From Aldehydirespirator sp965205155 (GTDB lineage: Bacteria > Actinomycetota > Acidimicrobiia > Acidimicrobiales > Aldehydirespiratoraceae), in contig OZ242033.1 of NCBI GenBank assembly GCA_965205155.1, forward strand, positions 3,038,001-3,102,000: a DNA stretch of 64,000 bases. Reading direction: 5' to 3'. Made by a program: the position numbers and the translations under genes. The notes under the pieces were generated by a model that saw only the letters and a program-made list of their open reading frames with translations, ran no database searches and had not been told where the DNA came from. Numbering within the stretch: the stretch's first letter is position 1; every line of letters starts with the position of its first letter. Shown piece by piece: positions 8,803-16,295 of the stretch.

Positions 8803-10158
8803 ATGCCCGAGCCGACGCTGTTCTTCGAGGACTTCACGCCCGGTGACGTGATCGAGCTCGGCACCTACGAGATGACTGAGGCCGAGATCATCGACTTCGG
8901 CCGGCGCTTCGACCCCCAGTACTTCCACACCGACCCGCAGGCCGCGGTGGACTCGCCGTTCGGGGGGCTGATCGCCAGCGGCTGGCACACCGTTGCGGCG
9001 TGGGCCCGCCTGTGGATCGACACCGTGATCTCGCGAACCGACAGCCGGGGCTCCGGCGGCATGCAGGAGGTCCGCTGGCTCGAACCGGTGCGGCCCGGCG
9101 ACTCGCTGGCCGCGACGGTGGAGATCCTCAACACCCGGCCGTCGTCGCGGCATGCGGACCGGGGGACGGTGTTCATCGGCTGCACGATGACCAACCAGCA
9201 CGGCCGCGTCGTGTTCACCGCCCACGGGCGGGGCCTGATCGGCCGCCGCCACCCGGCCGGCGAAGGTACCTCGGGCCCGCCCGCCCAGGACGCGGCGGAT
9301 GCCTCCTCCGCGGTGGGGGACGCCGTCGAGGTCGAGTCCGGGGACGGGGTGAAGCTGAACTTGAGGATGATGGGCGGATCAGGTCCTGATCTGCTGGTCT
9401 GTCACGCCACCGGGTTCCACGGGCTGGCCTACCGGCCGCTGGCGCAATGTCTCGGGGAGCGGTTCACGGTCTGGGCCCTCGACTTCCGGGGCCACGGCTC
9501 GTCGGGCCCGGCGCCGGGCGACGACTACGCCTGGAGCGGCATGGGAGCCGACGTGGCCGCATGCGTCGCGGCCATCGGGGCCGAGCGGCTCTACGGGTTC
9601 GGCCACTCGATGGGCGGGGCCGCGCTGCTGCTGGCCGAGCGGTCCCGGCCCGGCAGTTTCGCCGGACTGTTCCTGTACGAGCCGATCGTGCTGCCGAGGG
9701 GCTTCTTCGACGCTCCCAACGCCAACCCGCTGGCCGCGGGGGCCCGCAACCGGCGGGAGGTCTTCAACTCGCGGGCCGAGGCCCTGGCCCGCTACTCGAG
9801 CCGGTCGCCGCTGGCGGTGATGCGGGCCGATGCGCTGGCCGCCTACGTCGAGGGCGGATTCGTGGACCTGCCCGACGGTCGGGTGCACCTGGCCTGCTCG
9901 GCCGAGACCGAGGCCCGCACCTTCGAGGCCAGCGGCGGCCTGCCCACCGAGGAGGCGTCCGCGATCGAAGTTCCCGCCACCGTGGCGGCCGGAACGGCGG
10001 TCGCCGCGGTGCCCAACCCCGGGGTCTACGCACCCCCGATCGCCGAGGCACTGCCCCAGGGACGCTTCCGGAGCTTCGAGAACCTCGGGCACCTCGGCCC
10101 GCTTGAAGCACCCGGGGTGGTGGCTAACGAGACGATCGGCGCGCTGCTGGGCGACTAG
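8803..10158 (+). CDS. fusion of MaoC-like hydratase and alpha/beta hydrolase
   Basis: 451 residues in two parts. Residues 1-150 are a MaoC/hotdog domain: FFEDFTPGD start, DFGRRFDPQYFHTD with the catalytic Asp/His pair, and GLIASGWHT. After an Ala/Asp-rich linker, residues 175-451 are an alpha/beta hydrolase with DFRGHGSSG, the nucleophile elbow GHSMGG (Ser about 269) and a C-terminal His in NLGHLGP. By family, the first part hydrates or dehydrates enoyl-CoA-type substrates and the second hydrolyses an ester or thioester. It may act on consecutive intermediates of a CoA-ester pathway. The substrate is not known. Confidence 0.85.
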   Translation: MPEPTLFFEDFTPGDVIELGTYEMTEAEIIDFGRRFDPQYFHTDPQAAVDSPFGGLIASGWHTVAAWARLWIDTVISRTDSRGSGGMQEVRWLEPVRPGDSLAATVEILNTRPSSRHADRGTVFIGCTMTNQHGRVVFTAHGRGLIGRRHPAGEGTSGPPAQDAADASSAVGDAVEVESGDGVKLNLRMMGGSGPDLLVCHATGFHGLAYRPLAQCLGERFTVWALDFRGHGSSGPAPGDDYAWSGMGADVAACVAAIGAERLYGFGHSMGGAALLLAERSRPGSFAGLFLYEPIVLPRGFFDAPNANPLAAGARNRREVFNSRAEALARYSSRSPLAVMRADALAAYVEGGFVDLPDGRVHLACSAETEARTFEASGGLPTEEASAIEVPATVAAGTAVAAVPNPGVYAPPIAEALPQGRFRSFENLGHLGPLEAPGVVANETIGALLGD

Positions 10159-10173
10159 CGGCCGGCGAGGCCA

Positions 10174-10590
10174 CTAGCCGTCGATCGCAACGGGCTCCTC
10201 GGTGACCTGGCCGTCCAGGATGCGGAACGAACGCAGCGACGGCTCGGGATGGCGCAACGAGACGATCACGAAGTGCCACGTTCCGAAGGGGTCGAAGCGG
10301 GCCGCATCGGCGATGTCGGTGGGTGACGGGTAGTTGGTGGTGTGGGTGTGGGAGTGCATCACACCCATGACGAGCAGGCCCGCGTCGTCGGCGGTTCGCT
10401 CCACGTCCATCATCTCCAGCCCGTCGAGCACGTAGATCTCGCGGGACTCCGCCGCGTTGCGCATCGGGAAGAACCGCTCGATCCGGTCCGAGCCGGGCCG
10501 TCCGGCGAACAGGCCGCAGGCCTCGTGGGGAAGCCCGTCGATGGCGTGGGCCACCATCGCGTGGTGCATTGCCGCCGACATCTCCAGCAT
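10174..10590 (-). CDS. JAMM/MPN metallopeptidase (M67, Mec/Rri1-like)
   Basis: 138 residues from the ATG at 10590; upstream in-frame codons read into unrelated sequence. It has the JAMM zinc site: E23 in HEACGLF, then H79-x-H81-x7-S89-x2-D92 (HSHTHTTNYPSPTD). Prokaryotic members cleave isopeptide or C-terminal bonds of ubiquitin-like sulfur carriers; in actinobacteria Mec releases cysteine from CysO-Cys. The cysteine synthase at 4602-5549 would fit that pathway, but no sulfur carrier is in the window. It is divergent from smpB. Confidence 0.88.
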   Translation of the reverse strand: MLEMSAAMHHAMVAHAIDGLPHEACGLFAGRPGSDRIERFFPMRNAAESREIYVLDGLEMMDVERTADDAGLLVMGVMHSHTHTTNYPSPTDIADAARFDPFGTWHFVIVSLRHPEPSLRSFRILDGQVTEEPVAIDG

Positions 10591-10664
10591 CGCTTCGAAC
10601 CCTACCGGCGGGCCGCCAGAGGCCGAGCGGGCAGGCCGTAGCGGCCCGGTGTCCAGCGGGCATT

Positions 10665-10715
10665 GAGCGAGGCCGTGGCCCGAGCGGCCCGTGAGCGGAG
10701 CGAACAAGAGCGGGA
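10665..10715 (+). repeat. dispersed ~50-bp repeat, copy 1
   Basis: About 50 bases starting gagcgaggccgtggcccg and ending gcgaacaagagcggga occur again, inverted, at 54898-54947 with about two mismatches. This copy lies between the JAMM gene and smpB, just upstream of the smpB start region. Confidence 0.75.
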
Positions 10716-10750
10716 ACCAGTGCGCAAGCCCCACCGGTACCGTGGCTGCC

Positions 10751-11263
10751 ATGGCCAGGTCGCAGAAGCCTCGAGACGTTCCGGCCGGAGCGTCGGTGGT
10801 CGCCACCAATCGGCGCGCCCGGCGAGATTTCGACGTCCTGGACACTCTCGAGGTCGGCTTGGTGCTCCATGGCAGCGAGGTCAAGTCCCTGAGGGAGGGC
10901 AACGTGCAGATGGCAGGCAGCTGGGCCCGCATAGACCGGGACGAGCTGTGGCTGCACAACGTGCACATCTCCCCCTACTCGCACGCCTCGGAGTCGTTCC
11001 GGTCGGAACCGGATCGGGTCCGCAAGCTGCTGGCCCACCGCCGCGAGATCCAGCGCCTCAAGTCACGGGTCGAACAGGAGCGCCTGGCGCTGGTCCCCCT
11101 GACCCTGTACTTCGCCGAGGGACGGGCCAAGCTGACCCTGGCCCTGGCCCGGGGCCGCACCCGGGCCGACCGGCGCCGCGACATCCAGCAGCGGGACGCG
11201 GACGCCGAGGCGGCCCGCTCGATGGCCGCCGCCCGCCGTCGCCGCTCCGGCCGCCAGCCATGA
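10751..11263 (+). CDS. smpB: SsrA-binding protein SmpB
   Basis: 170 residues from the ATG at 10751. Core motifs are ATNRRARRDFDVLDTLEVG, LHGSEVKSLREGNV and LALVPLTLYF, and a basic C-terminal tail (RSMAAARRRRSGRQP) enters the ribosomal decoding channel. It binds tmRNA and brings it to stalled ribosomes for trans-translation. Its RNA partner ssrA is encoded 1.4 kb downstream on the same strand. An in-frame ATG at 10691 would add about 20 unrelated residues overlapping the dispersed repeat, so the later start is preferred. Confidence 0.96.
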   Translation: MARSQKPRDVPAGASVVATNRRARRDFDVLDTLEVGLVLHGSEVKSLREGNVQMAGSWARIDRDELWLHNVHISPYSHASESFRSEPDRVRKLLAHRREIQRLKSRVEQERLALVPLTLYFAEGRAKLTLALARGRTRADRRRDIQQRDADAEAARSMAAARRRRSGRQP

Positions 11264-11347
11264 GCCGCGCCGAGTTGAACGACCGGTCAGCCTCGACGGT
11301 GCCGATCTTCGGTCGCTCCGGCCGCCGGCCATGAGCCGCGCCGAGTT
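11243..11347. repeat. direct duplication of the smpB/PQ-loop gene junction
   Basis: A 34-base segment at 11243-11276 recurs at 11314-11347 with one mismatch; both contain cgctccggccgcc and catgagccgcgccgagtt. The first copy spans the smpB stop, and the second carries the start codon of the PQ-loop gene. The duplication left a second, dead start codon just after smpB. Confidence 0.8.
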
Positions 11348-11945
11348 CGCGACTGTGGTCGGCCTGGTGGCCACCGCGGTGACCATCGTGCACGTCGTGC
11401 CCCAGATTGTGAGGCTGCTGCGCACCGGGCAGGTCGAGGGCGTGTCGGCCGCCTGGGCCTTCGTGGCCCTGACCCTGAACATCGGCTGGATGGCCTATGT
11501 GATCGCCGAGGAGTTCTGGATCACCATCCCGTCGATCCTGGTCGCGTTCGTCAGCTTCGGGTCGGCGCTGTACCTGATGTACCGCAACGGCGCCGACGTG
11601 CGCCCCGGCGCGCTGATGAGCGCCGCGGTCGCGGTGGCGAGCGTCGGCATCCAGTTGGCCGCGGGATGGACGGTGCTGGGAACCGTTCTGGCTCTGTCCA
11701 ACGGCTTGTACCTGGGCCCTTCGGTGGTCACGGCGTGGAGGTCTCACACCCCGGTGGGAGTGTCCCCGCTCACCTGGGCGTTGGCGGTGCTCGAGGGCCT
11801 GCTGTGGGGCTTCTACGGCGTGGTGGTGGCGGCGGGGCCGATCATCGTGTTCGGAGCCACCGAGGCCGGCCTGTCGGCGCTGGTGCTGCTACGGCTGTGG
11901 GTGGCCCGCGACCGGATCCGGGCCGCGCTAGGCCGCCCGGCCTGA
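11331..11945 (+). CDS. PQ-loop repeat membrane protein (SemiSWEET-like)
   Basis: 204 residues, with about seven hydrophobic helices and two PQ-loop-type halves: one begins with HVVPQIVRLLRTGQVEGVSAAW, and the other has GPSVVTAWRSHTPVGVSPLTW. The repeat arrangement is that of SWEET/PQ-loop transporters. SemiSWEETs move small sugars, but the substrate here is unknown. It follows smpB by 67 bases on the same strand and may be co-transcribed. Confidence 0.78.
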   Translation: MSRAEFATVVGLVATAVTIVHVVPQIVRLLRTGQVEGVSAAWAFVALTLNIGWMAYVIAEEFWITIPSILVAFVSFGSALYLMYRNGADVRPGALMSAAVAVASVGIQLAAGWTVLGTVLALSNGLYLGPSVVTAWRSHTPVGVSPLTWALAVLEGLLWGFYGVVVAAGPIIVFGATEAGLSALVLLRLWVARDRIRAALGRPA

Positions 11946-11973
11946 GTGTCGGCGGCGGTGGTGAGAGTTCTCG

Positions 11974-12252
11974 TCAGCGCGGGCGGTAGGCGTCGCGGCG
12001 GTGGGCGACGCGGAGGACGACTACCTCCCGGTTTGCGTCGTCGATCCGGTACAGGACCCGGTACGTGCCCCGGCGAGCGCTCCACAGCCCCTCCAGCTCG
12101 TCTCGCAGCGCTGCGCCGATCCGGCGCGGATTGTCCAGCATTGGGCCGGTGATCAACTCGATGACCGCCGCGGCCACCGACTCGGGCAACTCCTCGGCGA
12201 TGGTCGTGGCCGCTGGGCCTGCGACGACTATCTCGTAGCGACCGCCGCTCAT
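11974..12252 (-). CDS. type II toxin, RelE/ParE family
   Basis: 92 residues with the RelE/ParE pattern: GPAATTIAEELPE, DNPRRIGAALRDELEGLWSARRG, YRVLYRIDDANREVVVLRVAHRRDAYR. RelE members cleave mRNA in the ribosomal A site, whereas ParE members poison gyrase. Conserved basic residues and the final R..YR suggest the RelE type. The start overlaps the end of the upstream antitoxin gene by 4 bases. Confidence 0.9.
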   Translation of the reverse strand: MSGGRYEIVVAGPAATTIAEELPESVAAAVIELITGPMLDNPRRIGAALRDELEGLWSARRGTYRVLYRIDDANREVVVLRVAHRRDAYRPR

Positions 12253-12518
12253 GAAGGCCGCAGCGCCCTGACGGCCTCCACGCCACGCACCGAGTCACCC
12301 TCGGCGTAGGCCCGATGGGCCTCGGCCAGCTCGTTCACAGCCTCGTGATCGGCCAGCACCGCCAGCGTCTCCTCAAGCGACTCCAGGTCCTCGGGACTCA
12401 TGAGCACGGCCGCCGGCGAGCCGTTGCGGGTGATCACCACACGCTCGTGATGGCTGCTGACCCGCTCGATGAATTCCGAGAAACGGGATCTGACCTCGCG
12501 CAGTGACTCGCTAGACAT
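12249..12518 (-). CDS. antitoxin, Phd/YefM family
   Basis: 89 residues from the ATG at 12518. The N-terminus MSSESLREVRSRFSEFIERV, VITRNGSPAAVLMSPEDLESLEE and a C-terminal toxin-binding helix match Phd/YefM. It neutralises the RelE-type toxin encoded immediately downstream (4-base overlap) and should autorepress the operon. An 8-bp palindrome acaattgt at 12523-12530 sits just upstream of the start, where an operator is expected. Confidence 0.9.
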   Translation of the reverse strand: MSSESLREVRSRFSEFIERVSSHHERVVITRNGSPAAVLMSPEDLESLEETLAVLADHEAVNELAEAHRAYAEGDSVRGVEAVRALRPS

Positions 12519-12636
12519 GTACACAATTGTACCACGGTTCGGTCCGAAGCACCCTCAAGTCGGCGGGCCAAGTGTCAGCCGCCTCAGTATCATGTTGGGT
12601 CCCTTCGGGGACGCAGCTTGAAAAGAGACTGCACGA

Positions 12637-13034
12637 GGGGCTGACCGGTTTCGACGTCGGGACTAGGAGGCCGCGGAGTGCGACCGGAGTTGCTCAGACT
12701 CCTTAAACGGGGCAACCAAAGAGACGCCGAAGACGACGCTCTCGTTCTCGCCGCCTGATCAGATCTGATCTAGCAGCTGAGAATCATCGCGACCAGCAAT
12801 GGCACGCGGGGCCGGACCGCTGCAGCCTGGCACCAGAAGCAGGGGTGGACGGCGGGGAAAGACCCGCCGACAGCAGGCAAAGACCGCTGACACCGGAGAA
12901 AAGATCCGGCGGCCGGATCCTCGGATCCGCACGACCCGGCGTAGCGGCAGCCGCAAGCCGCAGACTCGGGAATGGTCGTAGCGAGCCCGGCAACCGCCCG
13001 ACGGACGGGAGTTCGATTCTCCCCAGCTCCACCA
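12637..13034 (+). ncRNA. ssrA: transfer-messenger RNA (tmRNA)
   Basis: The 5' end GGGGCTGACCGGTTTCGAC is the canonical tmRNA start and pairs with the 3' CAGCTCC to close a 7-bp acceptor stem, followed by A and an encoded CCA (13032-13034). The T-arm is gacgggagttcgattctcccc. The tag frame ends ...GNQRDAEDDALVLAA-stop near 12759, a normal degradation tag. It works with SmpB to rescue stalled ribosomes. Its 3' end is the integration site of the genomic island. Confidence 0.96.
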
Positions 13035-13036
13035 CC
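13016..13036 (+). other. attachment site (attL) at the 3' end of ssrA
   Basis: The tmRNA 3' end attctccccagctccaccac is matched at 38611-38629 by attctccagctccaccacc (14 bases identical from ccagctcc, two Cs missing upstream). ssrA 3' ends are a classic target of tyrosine integrases, and an integrase gene lies at the far end. Insertion left ssrA intact. Confidence 0.75.
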
Positions 13037-13119
13037 CAAAACCATATAACCGCAGGTCACAAGGCAATAATTGCGGCCCCCAACAGCCGCAATGTTGGTT
13101 ACAGTGTCACTATTGCAAG

Positions 13120-13144
13120 GGTCACCGTAGCTCTAGAGGTGACC
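13120..13144. promoter_or_regulatory. perfect 7-bp dyad, probable operator of the Qat-like operon
   Basis: ggtcacc at 13120-13126 and ggtgacc at 13138-13144 form a perfect inverted repeat with an 11-base centre. Further gtcac/gtgac copies flank it (13107 and 13162). It lies between the att site and the first gene of the four-gene operon, where its promoter must be. A regulator is not identified. Confidence 0.5.
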
Positions 13145-13162
13145 TAGCAGCCTCTACGTCGG

Positions 13163-14323
13163 GTGACAGCGCCGAGGACAGTTGAGCGCTGTGATGGGGG
13201 TTCGATCAGTTGGGGTCAGTATCGTCGTGTCATGGTGCGTGCGGACGGGCGGCGGCCCGTCACCCGAGCACACCGTGGCTTCGGCACGGATGAACTCCGC
13301 CGGTTGGAGAGGGAAGACCTTCGGAAACTCTGTCATGGCCTGCTCCTGGCCGAGGCAGCCGTCGTCAACGACTACCGCCTCACTGCGGAGATGGATGAGT
13401 TCACGGTCACCGTCCCCAGTCTCTGGCATATGCACCGCGTCCTAATGCGCATCTACCACAGGCCGATCGGCAACGAAGACCTAGATGACGCTCGTGCCTT
13501 CGCGGCTACGACTGGAGCGATCGAGGCACTGGTGCTCGCAGCCCACGGGATCAAGGAGGGTACTTCGCTGGTAGGACCTGGTCTGACCATCATGTCCGCG
13601 GGAGAATTCGTGGACCGCATCACGAGCTCGGCACTAGTGCGGTGGGAGGCGGATCAGCCCTCGCTCGCAATTGACCGCCTAGACCTCATGCTTCATCTCT
13701 CGCGTACGGCACTCGTCGATCCTGTAGGTATCGAGTGGCTTCCGTCGCTCGCCTTGAACGAATTGCCGCCAGCACTCACAGAATACGGAATCGAGCCGCA
13801 AGATCTGCTGGAGCGCAAGTCCTTTCGGTTGCTCACCGCGACCTTCCGGTTTGGAGGCGACAGGTATGGCGAGGCGTTTCGTGGCAAGCGCCTGCCAGAC
13901 GCGGTGCTTCATTGGCCAGACGGCTCGCCTACATCGGCGCTTCTTGACTGCAAGGCTGCTTCGTCGGGTTACAGGATGGATGCAGACCATCTGTTGCGAT
14001 TCATCAACTATTGGGACACCCTCGCACCTCAATTGGACAAAGACGGCCGAGACCTCCGGTACCTGATCGTGCTTTCGTCTTTCTTTCCTGGCCAACAGGG
14101 TGATAGGCATCCCTACTGGAATCGTGCTGAAGAGATTGAGGACAAGACCGGCTTACACCTCGCGTACATCACGGCATCTGATCTCGCATGGGCTGCTGCG
14201 AGGCTTGAGAGTCATGAGGCCCCTCTCAAGGCAAGACAGGAAATCGACTGGAACGGTGTCCTCGGTAGCGGACTAGTTGAGGCTGGGGATCTTGAAGCTG
14301 CTGTGAGCGAGGTGCTGCCATAG
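13163..14323 (+). CDS. PD-(D/E)XK nuclease-like protein, first gene of Qat-like operon
   Basis: 386 residues from a GTG at 13163; an ATG at 13232 would give 363. Residues 243-264 hold LPDAVLHWPDG followed by LLDCKA, that is P-D (245-246), D262-x-K264, the catalytic signature of PD-(D/E)XK nucleases. A helix with FINYW follows, as in restriction enzymes. The N-terminal 240 residues are mostly helical and match nothing I recognise. The gene overlaps the next by one base (TAGTG). It takes the place that the QatA ATPase has in known Qat operons, and is probably the DNA- or RNA-cutting effector. It is the first cargo gene after the island's att site. Confidence 0.65.
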   Translation: MTAPRTVERCDGGSISWGQYRRVMVRADGRRPVTRAHRGFGTDELRRLEREDLRKLCHGLLLAEAAVVNDYRLTAEMDEFTVTVPSLWHMHRVLMRIYHRPIGNEDLDDARAFAATTGAIEALVLAAHGIKEGTSLVGPGLTIMSAGEFVDRITSSALVRWEADQPSLAIDRLDLMLHLSRTALVDPVGIEWLPSLALNELPPALTEYGIEPQDLLERKSFRLLTATFRFGGDRYGEAFRGKRLPDAVLHWPDGSPTSALLDCKAASSGYRMDADHLLRFINYWDTLAPQLDKDGRDLRYLIVLSSFFPGQQGDRHPYWNRAEEIEDKTGLHLAYITASDLAWAAARLESHEAPLKARQEIDWNGVLGSGLVEAGDLEAAVSEVLP

Positions 14324-14997
14324 TGGGAACTTCGTCTTCGTACCGCGCTCCTCGACAACCTCGCTGGGGTGCGTTTGTCACTGCACTCGTGGCGGGGGAA
14401 CCGATCGAGCGCATCCGCTCAGAACTCTTCAACGCAGGTTCGGACTGGGAGATCGAGCTATCGGCTCCTGCCGTCGCGACGTTCGCTGAAGCCATCGTCC
14501 ATCTCCACGGAGAACTTCCCGATCGGCTCGCTCAAGGTGAGCGGGCCGATCTCGTACTGAGTGCGGTCATCGCGGAAGCGCGCCATGCAAGCACCCAAGT
14601 GGGGCTCTCAGCAGCTAACGCCCTCGCAGAGCGAGCACTTGCCCGACTGTTGCTCTCAACGGTTCAAGGCGTCACGGACGATCCGAGTGCAGCCGGGCAA
14701 CAATGGCAGGCGACACGAGGTTCCGCAACAGAACTCGTGGCGAAGTACGCCGGCGAGGTCCTAGGCCAATACGCGCGGTTTGTCACGGACCGCGAAGCCG
14801 GGCGCCTTGTTGGTGAGCGCGTCGGCGCTGAGGCGTCGTCCCAGTTGAGCAACGCTCTGGCCGAACGAGCCTCCTCAATCGGCACTACAGCGGCGTCCAC
14901 AGTCTTTCGGGACACGACAGACGTGTCGAGTGCCTGGGCGGAGGCAGTCACTCGAGCCTTTGAAGCTGGTCGCACACTTCCGCGAGACGTGTCGTGA
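14323..14997 (+). CDS. QatB-like protein, second gene of Qat-like operon
   Basis: 224 residues from a GTG that overlaps the upstream stop. It starts MGTSSSYRAPRQPRWGAF, which resembles the Met-Gly-Thr-Ser start I remember for QatB proteins, partners of QueC-like QatC in the Qat anti-phage system. The rest is Ala-rich and helical with no enzyme motif. The next gene overlaps by 4 bases (GTGA), indicating translational coupling with the QatC-like enzyme. By analogy it may be the substrate or adaptor of that enzyme, with Gly2 exposed after Met removal. The similarity is short, so the assignment rests on the N-terminus, size and position. Confidence 0.6.
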   Translation: MGTSSSYRAPRQPRWGAFVTALVAGEPIERIRSELFNAGSDWEIELSAPAVATFAEAIVHLHGELPDRLAQGERADLVLSAVIAEARHASTQVGLSAANALAERALARLLLSTVQGVTDDPSAAGQQWQATRGSATELVAKYAGEVLGQYARFVTDREAGRLVGERVGAEASSQLSNALAERASSIGTTAASTVFRDTTDVSSAWAEAVTRAFEAGRTLPRDVS

Positions 14998-16295
14998 ACG
15001 AGTACACGGTGGTCGTGAACGACTGTACTGCAGTCGCGGCAACAGGTGGGCCAATATCGATCCGAAGTCAAGACACATTGCAGGGTCAGCGCAATTTCAT
15101 GCTCAATTTTCGCGATGTGACTGCTGGTTTGCCACGACAGCTAAACGAGCGAGAAATGGACCTTGCAGAATCAGCAGGACACATCTTCGCCATCGATCTC
15201 GCATGTCCGCGTGGGCGCGGCGACGTTGAATGGGCACGTTCAATTGAGGCGCACCTGCCAGTTCGCGATCCTCATTTCTGGAACGAGATCTCTCCGCAAG
15301 TCGAAGCGATCTTCACCGACTTCACCCAGGACCGTCTTCGACTCCATTTCCATGCTAATCATAAACCGGAGCCATCGCCGCGGCAGCGCACGAAGCCCTT
15401 CTCGGCCTTCGATTGCATCGCGCTGATCTCGGGCGGGGTTGACAGTTTCGTCGGTGGACTGTCTCTCCTTGATGGTGGCCGTCGTCCCCTTGGAGTGTCT
15501 CATACGGCCGCTGGAGCGACCACGCAAGCACAGGCGAGCGTTGCTGAGACACTGGCTGCGAGACGACCGGGATTCGAGCGAGTCGGATTCACAGCGAAGA
15601 AGTACGGTAGCACTCTTCCGCATCCAGAGTCATCTCAGCGCAGCCGGAGCTTGCTGTTCCTCGCTATGGGGAGTATCGCTGCAAGCGTATCGAACACTGA
15701 GGACGTCTTCATTAACGAGAACGGCATCATGGCCATCCATCTTCCCATGACTGCGGCGCGGCTAGGGAGCTTGTCGACGCACACGGCTTCACCTAGCGTA
15801 CTTGAGCGCTTGAAAACTCTACTGAGCATGATTCTTCAGACGCCCATCGAGATCCACAACAATCTGCTTGCAAATACGAAGCCTGAAGTCGTCAAGATCG
15901 GCTGCTCGCTTGATGCTGAGGCGAACCTCCTGAAGACAGTTTCTTGCTGGTCGATAGGCCGCACGAGTCGCCACTGTGGCGTATGTGCGCCGTGCCTTAT
16001 GCGTCGTATTAGCTTTGAACATCACGATGTCTCGGATGTCGCCTACGACGTCGACGCCTTTCGCGAGGTCGCAGTGCTTGAGAGCGAATTCGCCTGCGAT
16101 AATCTTACGCATCTGATTCGCGTCATTCGTGACCTTGACGCCCTGTCTGACCTTGAACTCCAATTGAGCTACCCCGAGTTGCTAAACGGAGGCACGCGTC
16201 TCAGCCTTCCAGATACGATCAACCTCCAACGACGCTGGGCTCGCGAGGCATCGAATGTCCTCTCCCAATATCCAGTTCCGGCGATGATGCAATGA
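14994..16295 (+). CDS. QueC-like enzyme of QatC type, third gene of Qat-like operon
   Basis: 433 residues. After an unassigned N-terminal part, the PP-loop ATP pyrophosphatase motif SGGVDS lies at 146-151 and a QueC-type zinc site at C318-x9-C328-x2-C331-x2-C334 (HCGVCAPCLMRR). QueC makes 7-cyano-7-deazaguanine (preQ0), but a housekeeping QueC is about half this size. The long form with ENG and SLSTHT motifs is that of QatC. No queD, queE or folE genes are near, so a queuosine role is unlikely. My recollection is that QueC-like proteins of Qat and type IV CBASS join a deazaguanine to a partner's N-terminus. A start-stop overlap (ATGA) joins it to the next gene. Confidence 0.75.
   Translation: MNEYTVVVNDCTAVAATGGPISIRSQDTLQGQRNFMLNFRDVTAGLPRQLNEREMDLAESAGHIFAIDLACPRGRGDVEWARSIEAHLPVRDPHFWNEISPQVEAIFTDFTQDRLRLHFHANHKPEPSPRQRTKPFSAFDCIALISGGVDSFVGGLSLLDGGRRPLGVSHTAAGATTQAQASVAETLAARRPGFERVGFTAKKYGSTLPHPESSQRSRSLLFLAMGSIAASVSNTEDVFINENGIMAIHLPMTAARLGSLSTHTASPSVLERLKTLLSMILQTPIEIHNNLLANTKPEVVKIGCSLDAEANLLKTVSCWSIGRTSRHCGVCAPCLMRRISFEHHDVSDVAYDVDAFREVAVLESEFACDNLTHLIRVIRDLDALSDLELQLSYPELLNGGTRLSLPDTINLQRRWAREASNVLSQYPVPAMMQ

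Noticed and set aside
7024..9252. 742-residue frame antisense to the MFS and MaoC genes
   Set aside because: It is Arg/Gly/Pro-rich without domains and runs through the 17-bp repeat; it is a high-GC shadow of the real genes.
12759..13067. Three antisense open frames across ssrA (WGESNSRPSGG-like peptides)
   Set aside because: They are complementary to the tmRNA body and 3' end; such peptides are well-known false annotations over tRNA/tmRNA ends.
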